Below, one piece after another: positions 48,036-57,260 of a DNA stretch of 64,000 bases. Under the pieces are notes generated by a model. It was not told the DNA's origin. It did not search any database and was given only the letters and a program-made list of their open reading frames with translations. The number at the start of each line of letters is the position of its first letter. The stretch's first letter is position 1. The DNA is from a virus: IMG/VR virus record IMGVR_UViG_3300042561_001206, positions 1 to 64,000 of that record. One strand, written 5' to 3'. Made by a program: the position numbers and the translations under genes.

Positions 48036-49707
48036 CTACCATCTCCTTATGGATTCTATCTGATCTTTGATTAAGTTGCCTTAAAGCTCTTGCGTTATCA
48101 CTAATAGTTGCTCTCTTATAAATATCTTCTGCTTTGTAAAAAGGCAGGTCAGGCAATTTCGCCTGTTCATACGCACTAAAACCAGGAACAGTCGATAATG
48201 AAGCCATCACATCATCTTGTGGGTCCTTTTGAGCGTTTCTTTGGGAAGATTGTTGACTTCTCTGTTGATCACCCGCGCGTCGTTGTTGTTCTCTTATTTG
48301 TTGCCTTTGTTGTTGGGGTGACTGTGGCGAAACATTACGACTTGTTATACCAGTTCCTAGTTGCTGAGATTGTTGGTTAGAACTCAGGGCTTGATTAACA
48401 ATTGGATCACTTGTTACTTGTGATGTAGTTAATAACTTTGCAACATCTTCATTACCCACCGAAGGCACAGGAAGTGATGTTGTTGTAGTTACTGTGTTAA
48501 TTTGCTGTGCAGTGGTATAACCTGGGCACTGTGGATTGCTTTGTGGGTTAGCAGAACATGCATCAGCAATTTGTTTCTTTCTAAAAGCGTCGGCATATCC
48601 TGGGCAACCAGAATTGTATAGAGGATTTATTGTGCATTGTTGATTGAAGTATGCCTGTTGGTACAGTGGGCAAGATGTAGAAAAAAGGGGATTAGAAGTA
48701 CACTGTTGGTTTAAATATGCTGATTCATAAAGTGGACATGATGTACTCGAAAGCGGATTTTCATTGCAGGTCTTATCAAATAAGGCTTTAGCATATCCTG
48801 GACAAGATGAGTTATAAAGAGGATTTGCTGTGCATTGTTGGGTAAAATATGCTTGTTGATATTCAGGACATAAAGGAGAAAATAGTTGATTTAAACTACA
48901 TTGTTGTGCTTGATAAGCAGCAGCATAGCCTGGGCAATTCGATCCAAATAGGGGATTTGCTGAACATTGTTGATTGAACCATGCTTGTTGCCACCCCGGG
49001 CAAGACTGACTGTAAAGTGGACTAATTGCACATTGTTGCTGTAGAAATGCCTGTTGATAACCTTCGCATGTTGGTGATGCGAGAGGATTTGCACCGCAAG
49101 GATCAACAGAATATCTTAAACGAACATCTATATCTCTTATTTCAGGACCATAATAACCTTTCCATTGCCCATCATCTCGACTTGAAATATCTATGGAAAC
49201 ATTTCCTACAGATGCTAAACTATACTTATTTTTAAAATCTTCAATTCCCGTAAATCGTGTCCAGTCATTAATACGTCTACCATAATCGAAAGTTTTATTT
49301 TCTATGATGTTGATATTCGTATTATCGTAAAGAGATACACGAATAGTTAAAGGATCAAAAGATGGGTTTTGATTTGATCCTGCATTAGCATTTTTAATAG
49401 TCCAGCCGTATTGATACCCACGAACCTGAATACCAGTTCCAGATAGTGCTTGATTGACGGCTATGTTTTGGTGTAAAATTGAGCCGCCATAGCTAAAAAG
49501 TATAGCTCCGTCTGCTGACCTTTGAACTGGGCAAGGACCTCCTGTTGTACCACCCCAAATCATTCCGTTATGCTGAGTTAAACATCCTTGCCAACCTGTT
49601 TGGTTGATTATGTTTGAGGATGTTTGTATATCCTGAGCGTTACAGAAGAAGGAGAAGAACAGCCAAGACGCCAAGCCCAGCAGAAACTTTTTGCCAGAAA
49701 CTTGCAT
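48016..49707 (-). CDS. Exported protein with 22-residue Cys repeats
   Basis: 563 residues. Signal peptide KKFLLGLASWLFFSFFCNAQ at the N-terminus. Residues ~30-210 form a beta-rich domain (DPLTIRVSLYDN, DIDVRLRYSVDPC). Then nine repeats of about 22 residues of the form QQCxxNPLxxxxCPxYxxAYxx, each with two Cys that could form disulfides after export. The C-terminal ~150 residues are Gln/Ser/Arg-rich. Function unknown; coexpression with membrane genes suggests an envelope or cell-surface role. Confidence 0.6.
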   Translation of the reverse strand: MQVSGKKFLLGLASWLFFSFFCNAQDIQTSSNIINQTGWQGCLTQHNGMIWGGTTGGPCPVQRSADGAILFSYGGSILHQNIAVNQALSGTGIQVRGYQYGWTIKNANAGSNQNPSFDPLTIRVSLYDNTNINIIENKTFDYGRRINDWTRFTGIEDFKNKYSLASVGNVSIDISSRDDGQWKGYYGPEIRDIDVRLRYSVDPCGANPLASPTCEGYQQAFLQQQCAISPLYSQSCPGWQQAWFNQQCSANPLFGSNCPGYAAAYQAQQCSLNQLFSPLCPEYQQAYFTQQCTANPLYNSSCPGYAKALFDKTCNENPLSSTSCPLYESAYLNQQCTSNPLFSTSCPLYQQAYFNQQCTINPLYNSGCPGYADAFRKKQIADACSANPQSNPQCPGYTTAQQINTVTTTTSLPVPSVGNEDVAKLLTTSQVTSDPIVNQALSSNQQSQQLGTGITSRNVSPQSPQQQRQQIREQQRRAGDQQRSQQSSQRNAQKDPQDDVMASLSTVPGFSAYEQAKLPDLPFYKAEDIYKRATISDNARALRQLNQRSDRIHKEMVDEQYRR

Positions 49708-50188
49708 TCGAATTCTCGCTTATAGGTTTAGGTTTACGATCTGGAGATGATTCCCAAATTCTTTTAGCATCCTCACCTATTCTACCATCAACTGGGCATG
49801 GGGTTCCAGCATTCATCATGGCATCAAAAACTCTATCATCTTGGCATAAAGTAGCCACAGCAGCAACCTTCATACCCATATCGTATAAGTTTTTGGCAAG
49901 TTTTAATCGTTCGCAATTTAAATCACGAACCATTGTTCCACCAGAAATACCCAAAATTTGTGTTTGAACGGCACCACCCACTCCTACGGTACATAAATCA
50001 TTATTGAGTACATTAAAAGAAGGAGAGATAGCCGAAGCTGGAGGAGACCTAACAGTGGTATCATTCACACTATTAGAATTTGTAGTTACTGTGCTGGTAC
50101 TTTTCGAATCAGTAACTATCACATCAGATTGAGCAAACGTTAATGAAGACATGACAAAAAGTACCAAGAAGGTTAACTTTTTGTACAT
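49640..50188 (-). CDS. Exported protein with C-terminal membrane anchor
   Basis: 182 residues from the ATG at 50188 (AAAGGATG upstream); a longer frame exists but would lack the signal start. Signal peptide YKKLTFLVLFVMSSLTFAQ, Ser/Thr-rich linker, a Cys-containing domain (NNDLCTVGVGGAVQTQ; DLNCERLKLAKNLYDMGMK; TLCQDDRVFDAM), and a final hydrophobic stretch VSAGLGVLAVLLLLL. Overlaps the next minus gene by 68 bp. First gene of the cassette. No family recognised. Confidence 0.6.
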   Translation of the reverse strand: MYKKLTFLVLFVMSSLTFAQSDVIVTDSKSTSTVTTNSNSVNDTTVRSPPASAISPSFNVLNNDLCTVGVGGAVQTQILGISGGTMVRDLNCERLKLAKNLYDMGMKVAAVATLCQDDRVFDAMMNAGTPCPVDGRIGEDAKRIWESSPDRKPKPISENSNASFWQKVSAGLGVLAVLLLLL

Positions 50189-50202
50189 TTTACATCCTTT
50201 TC

Positions 50203-50230
50203 TTGACTTTATAGACTTATATGATATAAT
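50203..50230 (+). promoter_or_regulatory. Sigma70-type promoter for the gp43 operon
   Basis: TTGACT, 16-nt spacer, TATAAT, 45 nt before the oxygenase ATG at 50275. It drives oxygenase, Sm-like gene, gp43, uvsX and gp41. Confidence 0.75.
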
Positions 50231-50231
50231 A

Positions 50232-50239
50232 TATTTATG
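50232..50239 (-). promoter_or_regulatory. Candidate late promoter for the minus-strand cassette
   Basis: Reads CATAAATA on the minus strand, the same box as before gp18, 44 nt before the first minus-strand start. The region is very AT-rich, so this is tentative. Confidence 0.4.
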
Positions 50240-50274
50240 AATATATAATGTTATAATTTCATTAAGGTGATAAA

Positions 50275-50835
50275 ATGACTCCATCAATTATGTTATTCGA
50301 TAATTTTTATGCAAATCCGACTGATGTTAGAAACTTTGCTCTCAGTATGGATTTTAATATTTCCGGTAATTTTCCTGGGTTTAGGACTAAACCTTTGGAT
50401 GGTGAAAACAATAAAAACGCTAAACTATTAATGGAAAATATAATAAAAAAGAAAATAGTTTGGTGGCCAGAAGAGTATAATACTGCCTTTCAGTATACAA
50501 CTGAAAATGATGAAACATGGATTCATTACGACCCTACTAATTGGGCAGCCGTTTTGTATCTAACTCCTGATGCACCACTTGATTCTGGAACAGCCATTTA
50601 CATGCATAATGAAACTAAAATTTATATGTTGGACAGAAATGATCCAAAAACAGATTTGAATCAATATGGTAGAGATTTAACACAATGGACACCTATTGCT
50701 AAGGTTTCAAATATTTTTAATAGATTGGTTGTATATCGTGGCAATTATTATCACAGAAGTGTCAAACCAGGGTTTGGGCAAAACCAACACAATGGTAGAC
50801 TTTTTCAAACTTTCTTTTTCAATACTGAGGATTAA
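50275..50835 (+). CDS. 2OG-Fe(II) oxygenase-like protein (DUF6445 type)
   Basis: 186 residues. TWIHYDPTNWAAVLYLTPDAPLDSGTAIYMH gives His84 and Asp86; RLVVYRGNYYHRS gives His160; NGRLFQTFFF gives the 2OG-binding Arg175. This layout is that of small oxygenases frequent in marine phages. First gene after the sigma70 promoter, before gp43. A different oxygenase from the one at 26165. Substrate unknown. Confidence 0.65.
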   Translation: MTPSIMLFDNFYANPTDVRNFALSMDFNISGNFPGFRTKPLDGENNKNAKLLMENIIKKKIVWWPEEYNTAFQYTTENDETWIHYDPTNWAAVLYLTPDAPLDSGTAIYMHNETKIYMLDRNDPKTDLNQYGRDLTQWTPIAKVSNIFNRLVVYRGNYYHRSVKPGFGQNQHNGRLFQTFFFNTED

Positions 50836-50838
50836 AAA

Positions 50839-51150
50839 ATGAATATTTTAGGAATTAAACTTGTGACTGGTGAAGAAATCGTTGCAGATGTAACTTTCAC
50901 TGAAGATGGTAGATTCAAATTAACAAACAGTGTTCAACTCAGGCTTATGCCACCGCAAAGACCTGGAACTGAACCGTCGATGGGATTTGCACCGTTTCCT
51001 GCTCTAGCAAAACAAGGTAAAGATGTTACGACCGTTATTGAACCTTTACATATTGTGTATACTTATGAGCCAGAAGATGTTATAATTGACAATTATCGGG
51101 CAGCTTTTTCAGGCATCGTAACTCCAACCAAACAGATTATTACAGGATAA
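50839..51150 (+). CDS. Sm-like fold phage protein, second copy
   Basis: 103 residues. NILGIKLVTGEEIVADVTFTEDG, LTNSVQLRLMPP, MGFAPFPAL and IEPLHIVYTYEPEDVIIDNY: the same barrel-like plan as the protein at 24120. Overlaps the gp43 start by one base. Conserved next to replication genes in related phages; function unknown. Confidence 0.55.
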   Translation: MNILGIKLVTGEEIVADVTFTEDGRFKLTNSVQLRLMPPQRPGTEPSMGFAPFPALAKQGKDVTTVIEPLHIVYTYEPEDVIIDNYRAAFSGIVTPTKQIITG

Positions 51151-53684
51151 TGACAAACTTTTACACAAATGTGCAAGCCGTTGGTAGCAACATACTTTTC
51201 AGAGGTGTTGTAAACGGCAAAAAAATCAAAAATAAGATCGCCTATCAACCAAGACTTTTCGAACTTGCAAAAAAGGTTACACCATATACCACTTTAAATG
51301 GTGAATATCTTCAAGAAATAAAATTCGATTCGATGAGAGAAGCCCGAGATTACCTTCGTCAATTTGAAGGTGTCTCTGGCAAAAAAATCTATGGCAATTC
51401 AAGATTCGAATATGCATTCATTGCTGACCAATATAAAGGTATGATCGAATGGGATTTAGATAAAATTTCAATCGCTATTCTAGATATTGAGGTCGGATCA
51501 GAGAATGGATTTCCAGATCCATATCAAGCAAATGAACCAGTTACAGCAATTTCTGTCAAGTATGTAAATGGTGATATTTACGTTTTTGGTTGTGGTGACT
51601 ATAAAGTAAAGGGTGAAGAACGTTACACTAAATGTGTAGATGAATATAATCTTCTAAAGTTCTTTTTGAAATTGTGGGAACAGAAATGCCCAGATATTCT
51701 AACAGGCTGGAATACTAAGTTTTTTGATATTCCATATCTTGTTAATCGCATGAGGAAAATTCTAGGTCCTGATGAAGCAAAAAAGCTTTCACCTTGGAAT
51801 ATGATTTCTGAACGGGAAGCATATGTCATGAATCGAAAAATGACTGTGTATGAATTGGTTGGTATTGGTGATTTTGATTATCTTGAACTATACAAGTGGT
51901 ATTCACCCAGCGGCAAATCACAGGAATCATACCGTCTAGATAATATTGCAAACGTAGAAATTGGTGAAAAGAAGATTGATTATTCAGAATACGAATCATT
52001 ACATCAACTTTATAGACTCGATTTTCAAAAGTTCATTGAATATAACATTAAAGACGTAGAACTTATTTTGAAACTTGATGACAAGTTGAAGTTGCTTGAA
52101 CTCGGTATTACTCTTGCATATGACACAAAGTGTAACTATGATGATGTGTTTGCACAAACAAGAATGTGGGACGCACTGACGTATAATCATCTGCTTGAAA
52201 ATAAAATTATAGTTCCGCCAAGAGTAATTAAAGAAAAAGATGCCGCATTTGAAGGTGCTTATGTAAAAGAGCCTCAAGTCGGAATGCATGAATGGGTTGC
52301 ATCATTTGACCTTAATAGTCTTTACCCACACCTCATGATGCAGTATAATATTTCACCAGAGACTCTTATCGAGCCAGAGAAATACACTCAAGAAATGAGA
52401 GATGTACTATCTCAAGGTGTTTCTGTCGATAAACTTTTGCATAAAAAAATCGATACATCAAGTTTGGAAAATGTGACTTTGACTCCCAATGGGCAATTTT
52501 TTAGAACTGATTTTCAGGGCTTTCTACCAAAAATGATGGAAGAAATGTACGAAGACAGGAAAAAATTTAAGAAGTTAATGTTAACCGCCAAACAGGAGAA
52601 AGAAAAAGAAACAAATGAAAGCAAAAAATATGAGATTGAAAAGCGTATTGCTCGTTACAACAATCTACAACTTGCAAAAAAAGTTTCTCTAAACTCCGCT
52701 TACGGTGCTTTGGGAAGTCAGTATTTTCGTTTCTATGATTTGCGCATGGCTCTTGGTGTTACAACTGCTGGGCAATTAAGTATTCGTTGGATCGAAAAGA
52801 AGATGAATGAATATATGAACAATCTGTTGAAGACGGATAAAGATTTCATAATTGCTTCCGATACTGATTCGATTTATTTGAGATTGTCAGAACTTGTGTA
52901 TAAAGTTTATGGTGCTGAAAACAAGATTGAATTGCCTAAAAGCAAAGTCATAGAGTTTATGGATCGTGTATGTGAACAAAAGATTCAACCATTTATTGAT
53001 AAATCATATGAAGAATTGGCACATTACGTTCATGCATATGCACAAAAAATGCAAATGAAGCGCGAAGCTTTGGCTGACAAAGGTATCTGGACGGCAAAGA
53101 AACGTTACATTATGCATGTATACAATAATGAAGGTGTACAGTATTCTGAGCCTGACATGAAAGTGATGGGTCTAGAAATGATTAAATCTTCCACGCCGGC
53201 GCCTGTGCGTGGTAAAATGAAAGAAGCTTTGCAGATAATGATGAAAGGTAAAGAAAGTGATATTCATCTTTTCATCGAGAACTTTAGGAAATATTTTAAA
53301 ACATTGCCACCAGAAGATATTTCATTCCCCAGAGGTATAAATGGTTTGAAGGAGTACCATAACAAAACCACAATTTATTCAAAAGGTACGCCAATTCATG
53401 TTAAGGGTGCATTGCTATATAATAAGTATCTTGAAGAAAAATCATTGACAAAAAAATATCCTTTTATTCAAGAAGGTGAAAAGATAAAGTTTGCATATTT
53501 AAAACAGCCAAATCCAATTAAAGATACCGTAATTTCTTTTCCAAATATTTTACCACCCGAATTCAATCTTCAAAGCTTTATTGATTATGATATGCAATTC
53601 GAAAAAACTTTTTTAGATCCAATTAAAGTTGTTTTGGAATGTATGGGTTGGTCTACACATAAAACCGTTTCATTATTTGACTAA
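51150..53684 (+). CDS. gp43: DNA polymerase gp43 (family B)
   Basis: 844 residues (T4 gp43, 898). Exonuclease motifs: AILDIEVGSENGFPDP (about 110), then TGWNTKFFDIPYL and FIEYNIKDVELI. Polymerase motifs: ASFDLNSLYPHLMMQYNISP (A), KKVSLNSAYGALGSQYFRFYD (B), IASDTDSIYLRL (C). C-terminal end KTVSLFD has the clamp-binding look. Replicative polymerase; uncoupled from regA, which is 14.5 kb upstream. Confidence 0.97.
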   Translation: MTNFYTNVQAVGSNILFRGVVNGKKIKNKIAYQPRLFELAKKVTPYTTLNGEYLQEIKFDSMREARDYLRQFEGVSGKKIYGNSRFEYAFIADQYKGMIEWDLDKISIAILDIEVGSENGFPDPYQANEPVTAISVKYVNGDIYVFGCGDYKVKGEERYTKCVDEYNLLKFFLKLWEQKCPDILTGWNTKFFDIPYLVNRMRKILGPDEAKKLSPWNMISEREAYVMNRKMTVYELVGIGDFDYLELYKWYSPSGKSQESYRLDNIANVEIGEKKIDYSEYESLHQLYRLDFQKFIEYNIKDVELILKLDDKLKLLELGITLAYDTKCNYDDVFAQTRMWDALTYNHLLENKIIVPPRVIKEKDAAFEGAYVKEPQVGMHEWVASFDLNSLYPHLMMQYNISPETLIEPEKYTQEMRDVLSQGVSVDKLLHKKIDTSSLENVTLTPNGQFFRTDFQGFLPKMMEEMYEDRKKFKKLMLTAKQEKEKETNESKKYEIEKRIARYNNLQLAKKVSLNSAYGALGSQYFRFYDLRMALGVTTAGQLSIRWIEKKMNEYMNNLLKTDKDFIIASDTDSIYLRLSELVYKVYGAENKIELPKSKVIEFMDRVCEQKIQPFIDKSYEELAHYVHAYAQKMQMKREALADKGIWTAKKRYIMHVYNNEGVQYSEPDMKVMGLEMIKSSTPAPVRGKMKEALQIMMKGKESDIHLFIENFRKYFKTLPPEDISFPRGINGLKEYHNKTTIYSKGTPIHVKGALLYNKYLEEKSLTKKYPFIQEGEKIKFAYLKQPNPIKDTVISFPNILPPEFNLQSFIDYDMQFEKTFLDPIKVVLECMGWSTHKTVSLFD

Positions 53685-53693
53685 GGGCACAAA

Positions 53694-54743
53694 ATGAGTA
53701 TTCTTGAAAAAATTAAGAAAAATTCTAGCATTAAAGAATCTGCTATTCTTTCTAAGTCAAAATTTTTTACACAGAAAGATATGATTCCTACTTCTATTCC
53801 TATCATCAATGTGGCTTTGAGTGGGCGTCTCGATGGTGGGCTAACACCAGGGCTAACGATGTGGGCAGGTCCATCAAAACATTTCAAGACGGCTTTTAGT
53901 TTACTGATGGCAAAATCTTATTTGGAAAAATATGAAGATTCCGCACTATTGTATTATGATTCAGAATTCGGTACACCTCAATCGTATTTCGACACTTTTG
54001 GTATTAACACTGATAGAGTTCTACATACTCCCATAACAGATATTGAACAACTAAAATTCGATATTATGAACCAACTTCAAAATTTAGAACGAGGTGAACA
54101 TCTAATTATTATCGTCGATTCAATTGGCAATCTTGCTTCAAAAAAAGAAGTTGAAGATGCCCTCGAACAAAAATCCGTTGCAGATATGAGTAGGGCAAAA
54201 CAAATTAAATCTCTTTTTCGTATGGTAACACCCCACCTTACGATGAAGGATATTCCAATGGTAGTTGTAAACCACACTTACAAAGAAATTGGAATGTTCC
54301 CTAAAGATATTGTTGGTGGCGGAACAGGCTCTTATTATTCTGCTGACAATATTTTCATTATTGGCCGACAACAAGAGAAAGAAGGAACAGAAATTGTCGG
54401 GTACAATTTTATCATCAACGTCGAGAAATCAAGATATGTCAAAGAAAAATCTAAAATACCTGTTACTGTATCTTTTGATGGTGGCATTAGTAAGTGGTCT
54501 GGCCTTTTGGATATCGCATTGGAATCCGGGCATGTTATCAAGCCATCAAATGGTTGGTATTCAAAAGTAAACATGGAAACTGGAGAAATGGAAGACCAGA
54601 AATTCCGGGAAAAAGATACAAACACAAGGGATTTTTGGATGCCGATCTTGAAGCAAGAATCATTTCAAAATTTTATTAAAAACAAATATCAAGTTGCAGC
54701 CGGTGAAATAATCCAATCTGAAGAGGAAGAAAATGCAATTTAA
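53694..54743 (+). CDS. uvsX: Recombinase UvsX
   Basis: 349 residues (T4 UvsX, 391). RecA-type ATPase with Walker A-like AGPSKHFKT (58-66), SALLYYDSEFGTPQSYF, Walker B LIIIVDSIGNLA and KDIPMVVVNHTYKE. Strand exchange protein loaded by UvsY. Overlaps the next gene by 11 bp. Confidence 0.95.
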   Translation: MSILEKIKKNSSIKESAILSKSKFFTQKDMIPTSIPIINVALSGRLDGGLTPGLTMWAGPSKHFKTAFSLLMAKSYLEKYEDSALLYYDSEFGTPQSYFDTFGINTDRVLHTPITDIEQLKFDIMNQLQNLERGEHLIIIVDSIGNLASKKEVEDALEQKSVADMSRAKQIKSLFRMVTPHLTMKDIPMVVVNHTYKEIGMFPKDIVGGGTGSYYSADNIFIIGRQQEKEGTEIVGYNFIINVEKSRYVKEKSKIPVTVSFDGGISKWSGLLDIALESGHVIKPSNGWYSKVNMETGEMEDQKFREKDTNTRDFWMPILKQESFQNFIKNKYQVAAGEIIQSEEEENAI

Positions 54744-55056
54744 AGAAGGTGTTGATTACAACTATGTAATTCCAGAAAACGAAAGTACAACAGTTGGTAT
54801 AAAATTATTAACAGGTCCTTTTAGAGATGTTGTGTATCAATATGGTAAAGTAAAGTTTGAAGAGGGCGCTAATGATGACATTTATCTAGGATTCATTTAT
54901 AATGTCATAGAGTCACCTTACGAAAAAGATTATTTGAACGAAAAATTCAAAAATTATATTGGTGACATTCTTGTGGAAATTATGTCGCAAAACATTGAAA
55001 AAGGACTTCTAGATGAGGCTGGAACAGACTATATTGAGGACTCTGATACAAAGTGA
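54733..55056 (+). CDS. Hypothetical protein between uvsX and gp41
   Basis: 107 residues overlapping uvsX (11 bp) and gp41 (44 bp). GVDYNYVIPENESTTVGIKLLTGPFRDVVYQYGKV and a C-terminal acidic helix. Small proteins of this kind lie at the same place in related T4-like phages. No function known. Confidence 0.65.
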   Translation: MQFKEGVDYNYVIPENESTTVGIKLLTGPFRDVVYQYGKVKFEEGANDDIYLGFIYNVIESPYEKDYLNEKFKNYIGDILVEIMSQNIEKGLLDEAGTDYIEDSDTK

Positions 55057-56392
55057 AGATTTCCTTAGAAAAGTTCTTCCGTTTATTAAAGATGAATATT
55101 TTTCCGATAGAGTTGAAAAGTATATCTTTAAAGAAATAAATGTATATGCTAACCAATACAACACCACTCCGTCTGTAGAAGCTTTGATTCTTGCTTCAAA
55201 GGAAAGTAAGAATATTACTGATGAAGAATTTAAGAGTTGTGAAGAATACCTTAAAGAAATCGATAAGCATAATCGTGAGCTGGAAACACCGAATCAGGAA
55301 TGGCTAATCGACAAAACGGAAAAATTTTGTCAGGAAAAGGCCATTTACAATGCAGTTCGTAATTCAATCACAATCTTAGAAGGAAAAGATAAAACGAACG
55401 ACAAAGGTTCAATACCAAAACTATTGTCAGATGCTCTTGCTGTAAGCTTTGACAATTCAATTGGGCATGATTATTTGGAGAACTCCGATGAACGATATGA
55501 ATTCTATCACCGAAAAGAGGAACGAATCCCGTTCGACCTTGAATTTTTCAACAAGATCACCAAAGGAGGTCTCCCTGCCAAGACACTTAACATTGCTCTT
55601 GCTGGGACCGGTGTTGGTAAGTCTCTTTTCATGTGTCATGTTGCCGCTGGTTGTATGTCGCAAGGAAAAAATGTTCTATACATCACCCTTGAAATGGCAG
55701 AGGAAAAAATAGCCGAACGTATTGATGCGAATCTATTAAATGTATCAATAGACAATTTAATGGAGTTGCCGAAAGATATATATGATAAGAAAGTGAAACG
55801 TGTCAAAGAAATGACAACGGGCAAATTGATTATCAAAGAATATCCAACGGCATCAGCTTCAGCAATCCACTTTAGAACACTTCTGAATGAACTCAACCTT
55901 AAAAGGAATTTTGTTCCTGATATCATTTTTATTGATTATCTTAACATCTGCTGTTCTTCACGAATTAAAGCGGGAGCGAATGTTAACTCTTATACTTACG
56001 TCAAATCTATTGCAGAAGAGTTACGAGGATTGGCTGTTGAGTTTGGGGTGCCAATTGTTTCAGCTACCCAAACAACACGAAGCGGATACACAAACTCAGA
56101 TCCAGGGCTTGAAGACACCAGTGAAAGTTTTGGTTTGCCGGCTACAGCAGACCTGATGTTTGCTTTGATTTCATCAGAAGAACTTGAGGCACTCAATCAA
56201 ATCATGGTCAAACAGTTGAAGAATCGATATTCTGATCCGACAACACACAAAAGGTTTGTTCTTGGTATTGATAGGTCGAAGATGAAGTTATATGATGTCG
56301 AACAAGATGCTCAAATAGGTATTGCGGATGCTGGGCAACAATATGTGCCGCAGGAAAAACCCAAAAATAAATTTGGTGGATTTAAAGTATAA
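55013..56392 (+). CDS. gp41: Replicative helicase gp41 (DnaB-like)
   Basis: 459 residues (T4 gp41, 475). N-terminal QTILRTLIQSEDFLRKVLPFIKDEYF, Walker A AGTGVGKS (197-204), VLYITLEMAEEKIAERI, Walker B DIIFIDYLNICCS and VPIVSATQTTRSGY: the DnaB-type hexameric helicase set. Works with gp43 at the fork. The 5' end overlaps the preceding gene. Confidence 0.95.
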   Translation: MRLEQTILRTLIQSEDFLRKVLPFIKDEYFSDRVEKYIFKEINVYANQYNTTPSVEALILASKESKNITDEEFKSCEEYLKEIDKHNRELETPNQEWLIDKTEKFCQEKAIYNAVRNSITILEGKDKTNDKGSIPKLLSDALAVSFDNSIGHDYLENSDERYEFYHRKEERIPFDLEFFNKITKGGLPAKTLNIALAGTGVGKSLFMCHVAAGCMSQGKNVLYITLEMAEEKIAERIDANLLNVSIDNLMELPKDIYDKKVKRVKEMTTGKLIIKEYPTASASAIHFRTLLNELNLKRNFVPDIIFIDYLNICCSSRIKAGANVNSYTYVKSIAEELRGLAVEFGVPIVSATQTTRSGYTNSDPGLEDTSESFGLPATADLMFALISSEELEALNQIMVKQLKNRYSDPTTHKRFVLGIDRSKMKLYDVEQDAQIGIADAGQQYVPQEKPKNKFGGFKV

Positions 56393-56395
56393 ATA
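56388..56395 (+). promoter_or_regulatory. Late promoter (exact TATAAATA)
   Basis: Exact late box over the gp41 stop, 24 nt before the ATG at 56419, with TAGGAGAT as ribosome site. Confidence 0.6.
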
Positions 56396-56418
56396 TCTCC
56401 ATCATTAGGAGATATAAA

Positions 56419-57246
56419 ATGGCTCAAAAAGGTTTTGAATATGAACAAAATGCATATAATGCATTAGCAAAATATGGCATAACGACCGGTGGTGTTGCTG
56501 GTGCATCACATGATAAACCCGATTTAACTATGGGTGCTGGAAATATAAAAACTGGTTGTGAACTAAAAAATTCACCCACTGCCGCAGGTTCTTTAGTTAT
56601 GAAATATTATAATGGAAAATGGGATTTTGGTGACTATAAAGGTGAAGCAGAAAAGGAAATGTTAGTAAGCATAGCAAAAAAAGTGAATTTGTTGCGTGAA
56701 ATGAACACTTCAGGTTCAGCGGGAAAACTATGGAGAGAATCTGTACCGATTTTACAAAATGATAATTCTGGTAAAAAGAGGTTACTCATAGGTGACATTA
56801 AAAAACTTGCTGATAAGAAAAAAGCATATTCGATTGACATAGAAAATTACGGTGGAAAAAAAGAAGTTCATATTGATGTTGGCTCAAAAGCGATATGTGA
56901 TTATTACATAACAAAAAAATGTTCGTATATTAATATCGGTACACATGGTTTCTTTACATTAGGCAGAGACGATTTACGTTTAAATGAAAAAATGAAAAGA
57001 CTAGGATTGGATCCAATACCAAACTTTGCAACAAATTCAAAAACAATTATTAGAGTCAGATGCCAACCAAAAAGTATATCGAAAATGGATTATCAATTCG
57101 CTTTAACTTTACAGTTTAGTTCCGTTAAAATGTCTCCATATAATTTAGCTCCACTAAAAAAAGGTTCAAAAGCAGAAATTGATACTGAGGCATTACAACA
57201 GGATAGTTTACGTAAAGTCTTTTTAGCATTCTATTCATTAATGTAA
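56419..57246 (+). CDS. Putative PD-(D/E)XK-type nuclease-like protein
   Basis: 275 residues. FEYEQNAYNALAKYG, then SHDKPDLTMGAGNIKTGCELKNSPTAAGS places PD and E-x-K in the spacing of the restriction-endonuclease fold. The C-terminal two thirds (RDDLRLNEKMKRLGL; MDYQFALTLQF) are unfamiliar. Phages of this branch often carry such a protein after gp41. A packaging, recombination or host-DNA-degrading role is possible; a late box lies upstream. Confidence 0.5.
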   Translation: MAQKGFEYEQNAYNALAKYGITTGGVAGASHDKPDLTMGAGNIKTGCELKNSPTAAGSLVMKYYNGKWDFGDYKGEAEKEMLVSIAKKVNLLREMNTSGSAGKLWRESVPILQNDNSGKKRLLIGDIKKLADKKKAYSIDIENYGGKKEVHIDVGSKAICDYYITKKCSYINIGTHGFFTLGRDDLRLNEKMKRLGLDPIPNFATNSKTIIRVRCQPKSISKMDYQFALTLQFSSVKMSPYNLAPLKKGSKAEIDTEALQQDSLRKVFLAFYSLM

Positions 57247-57260
57247 TCTGAAGATATATT

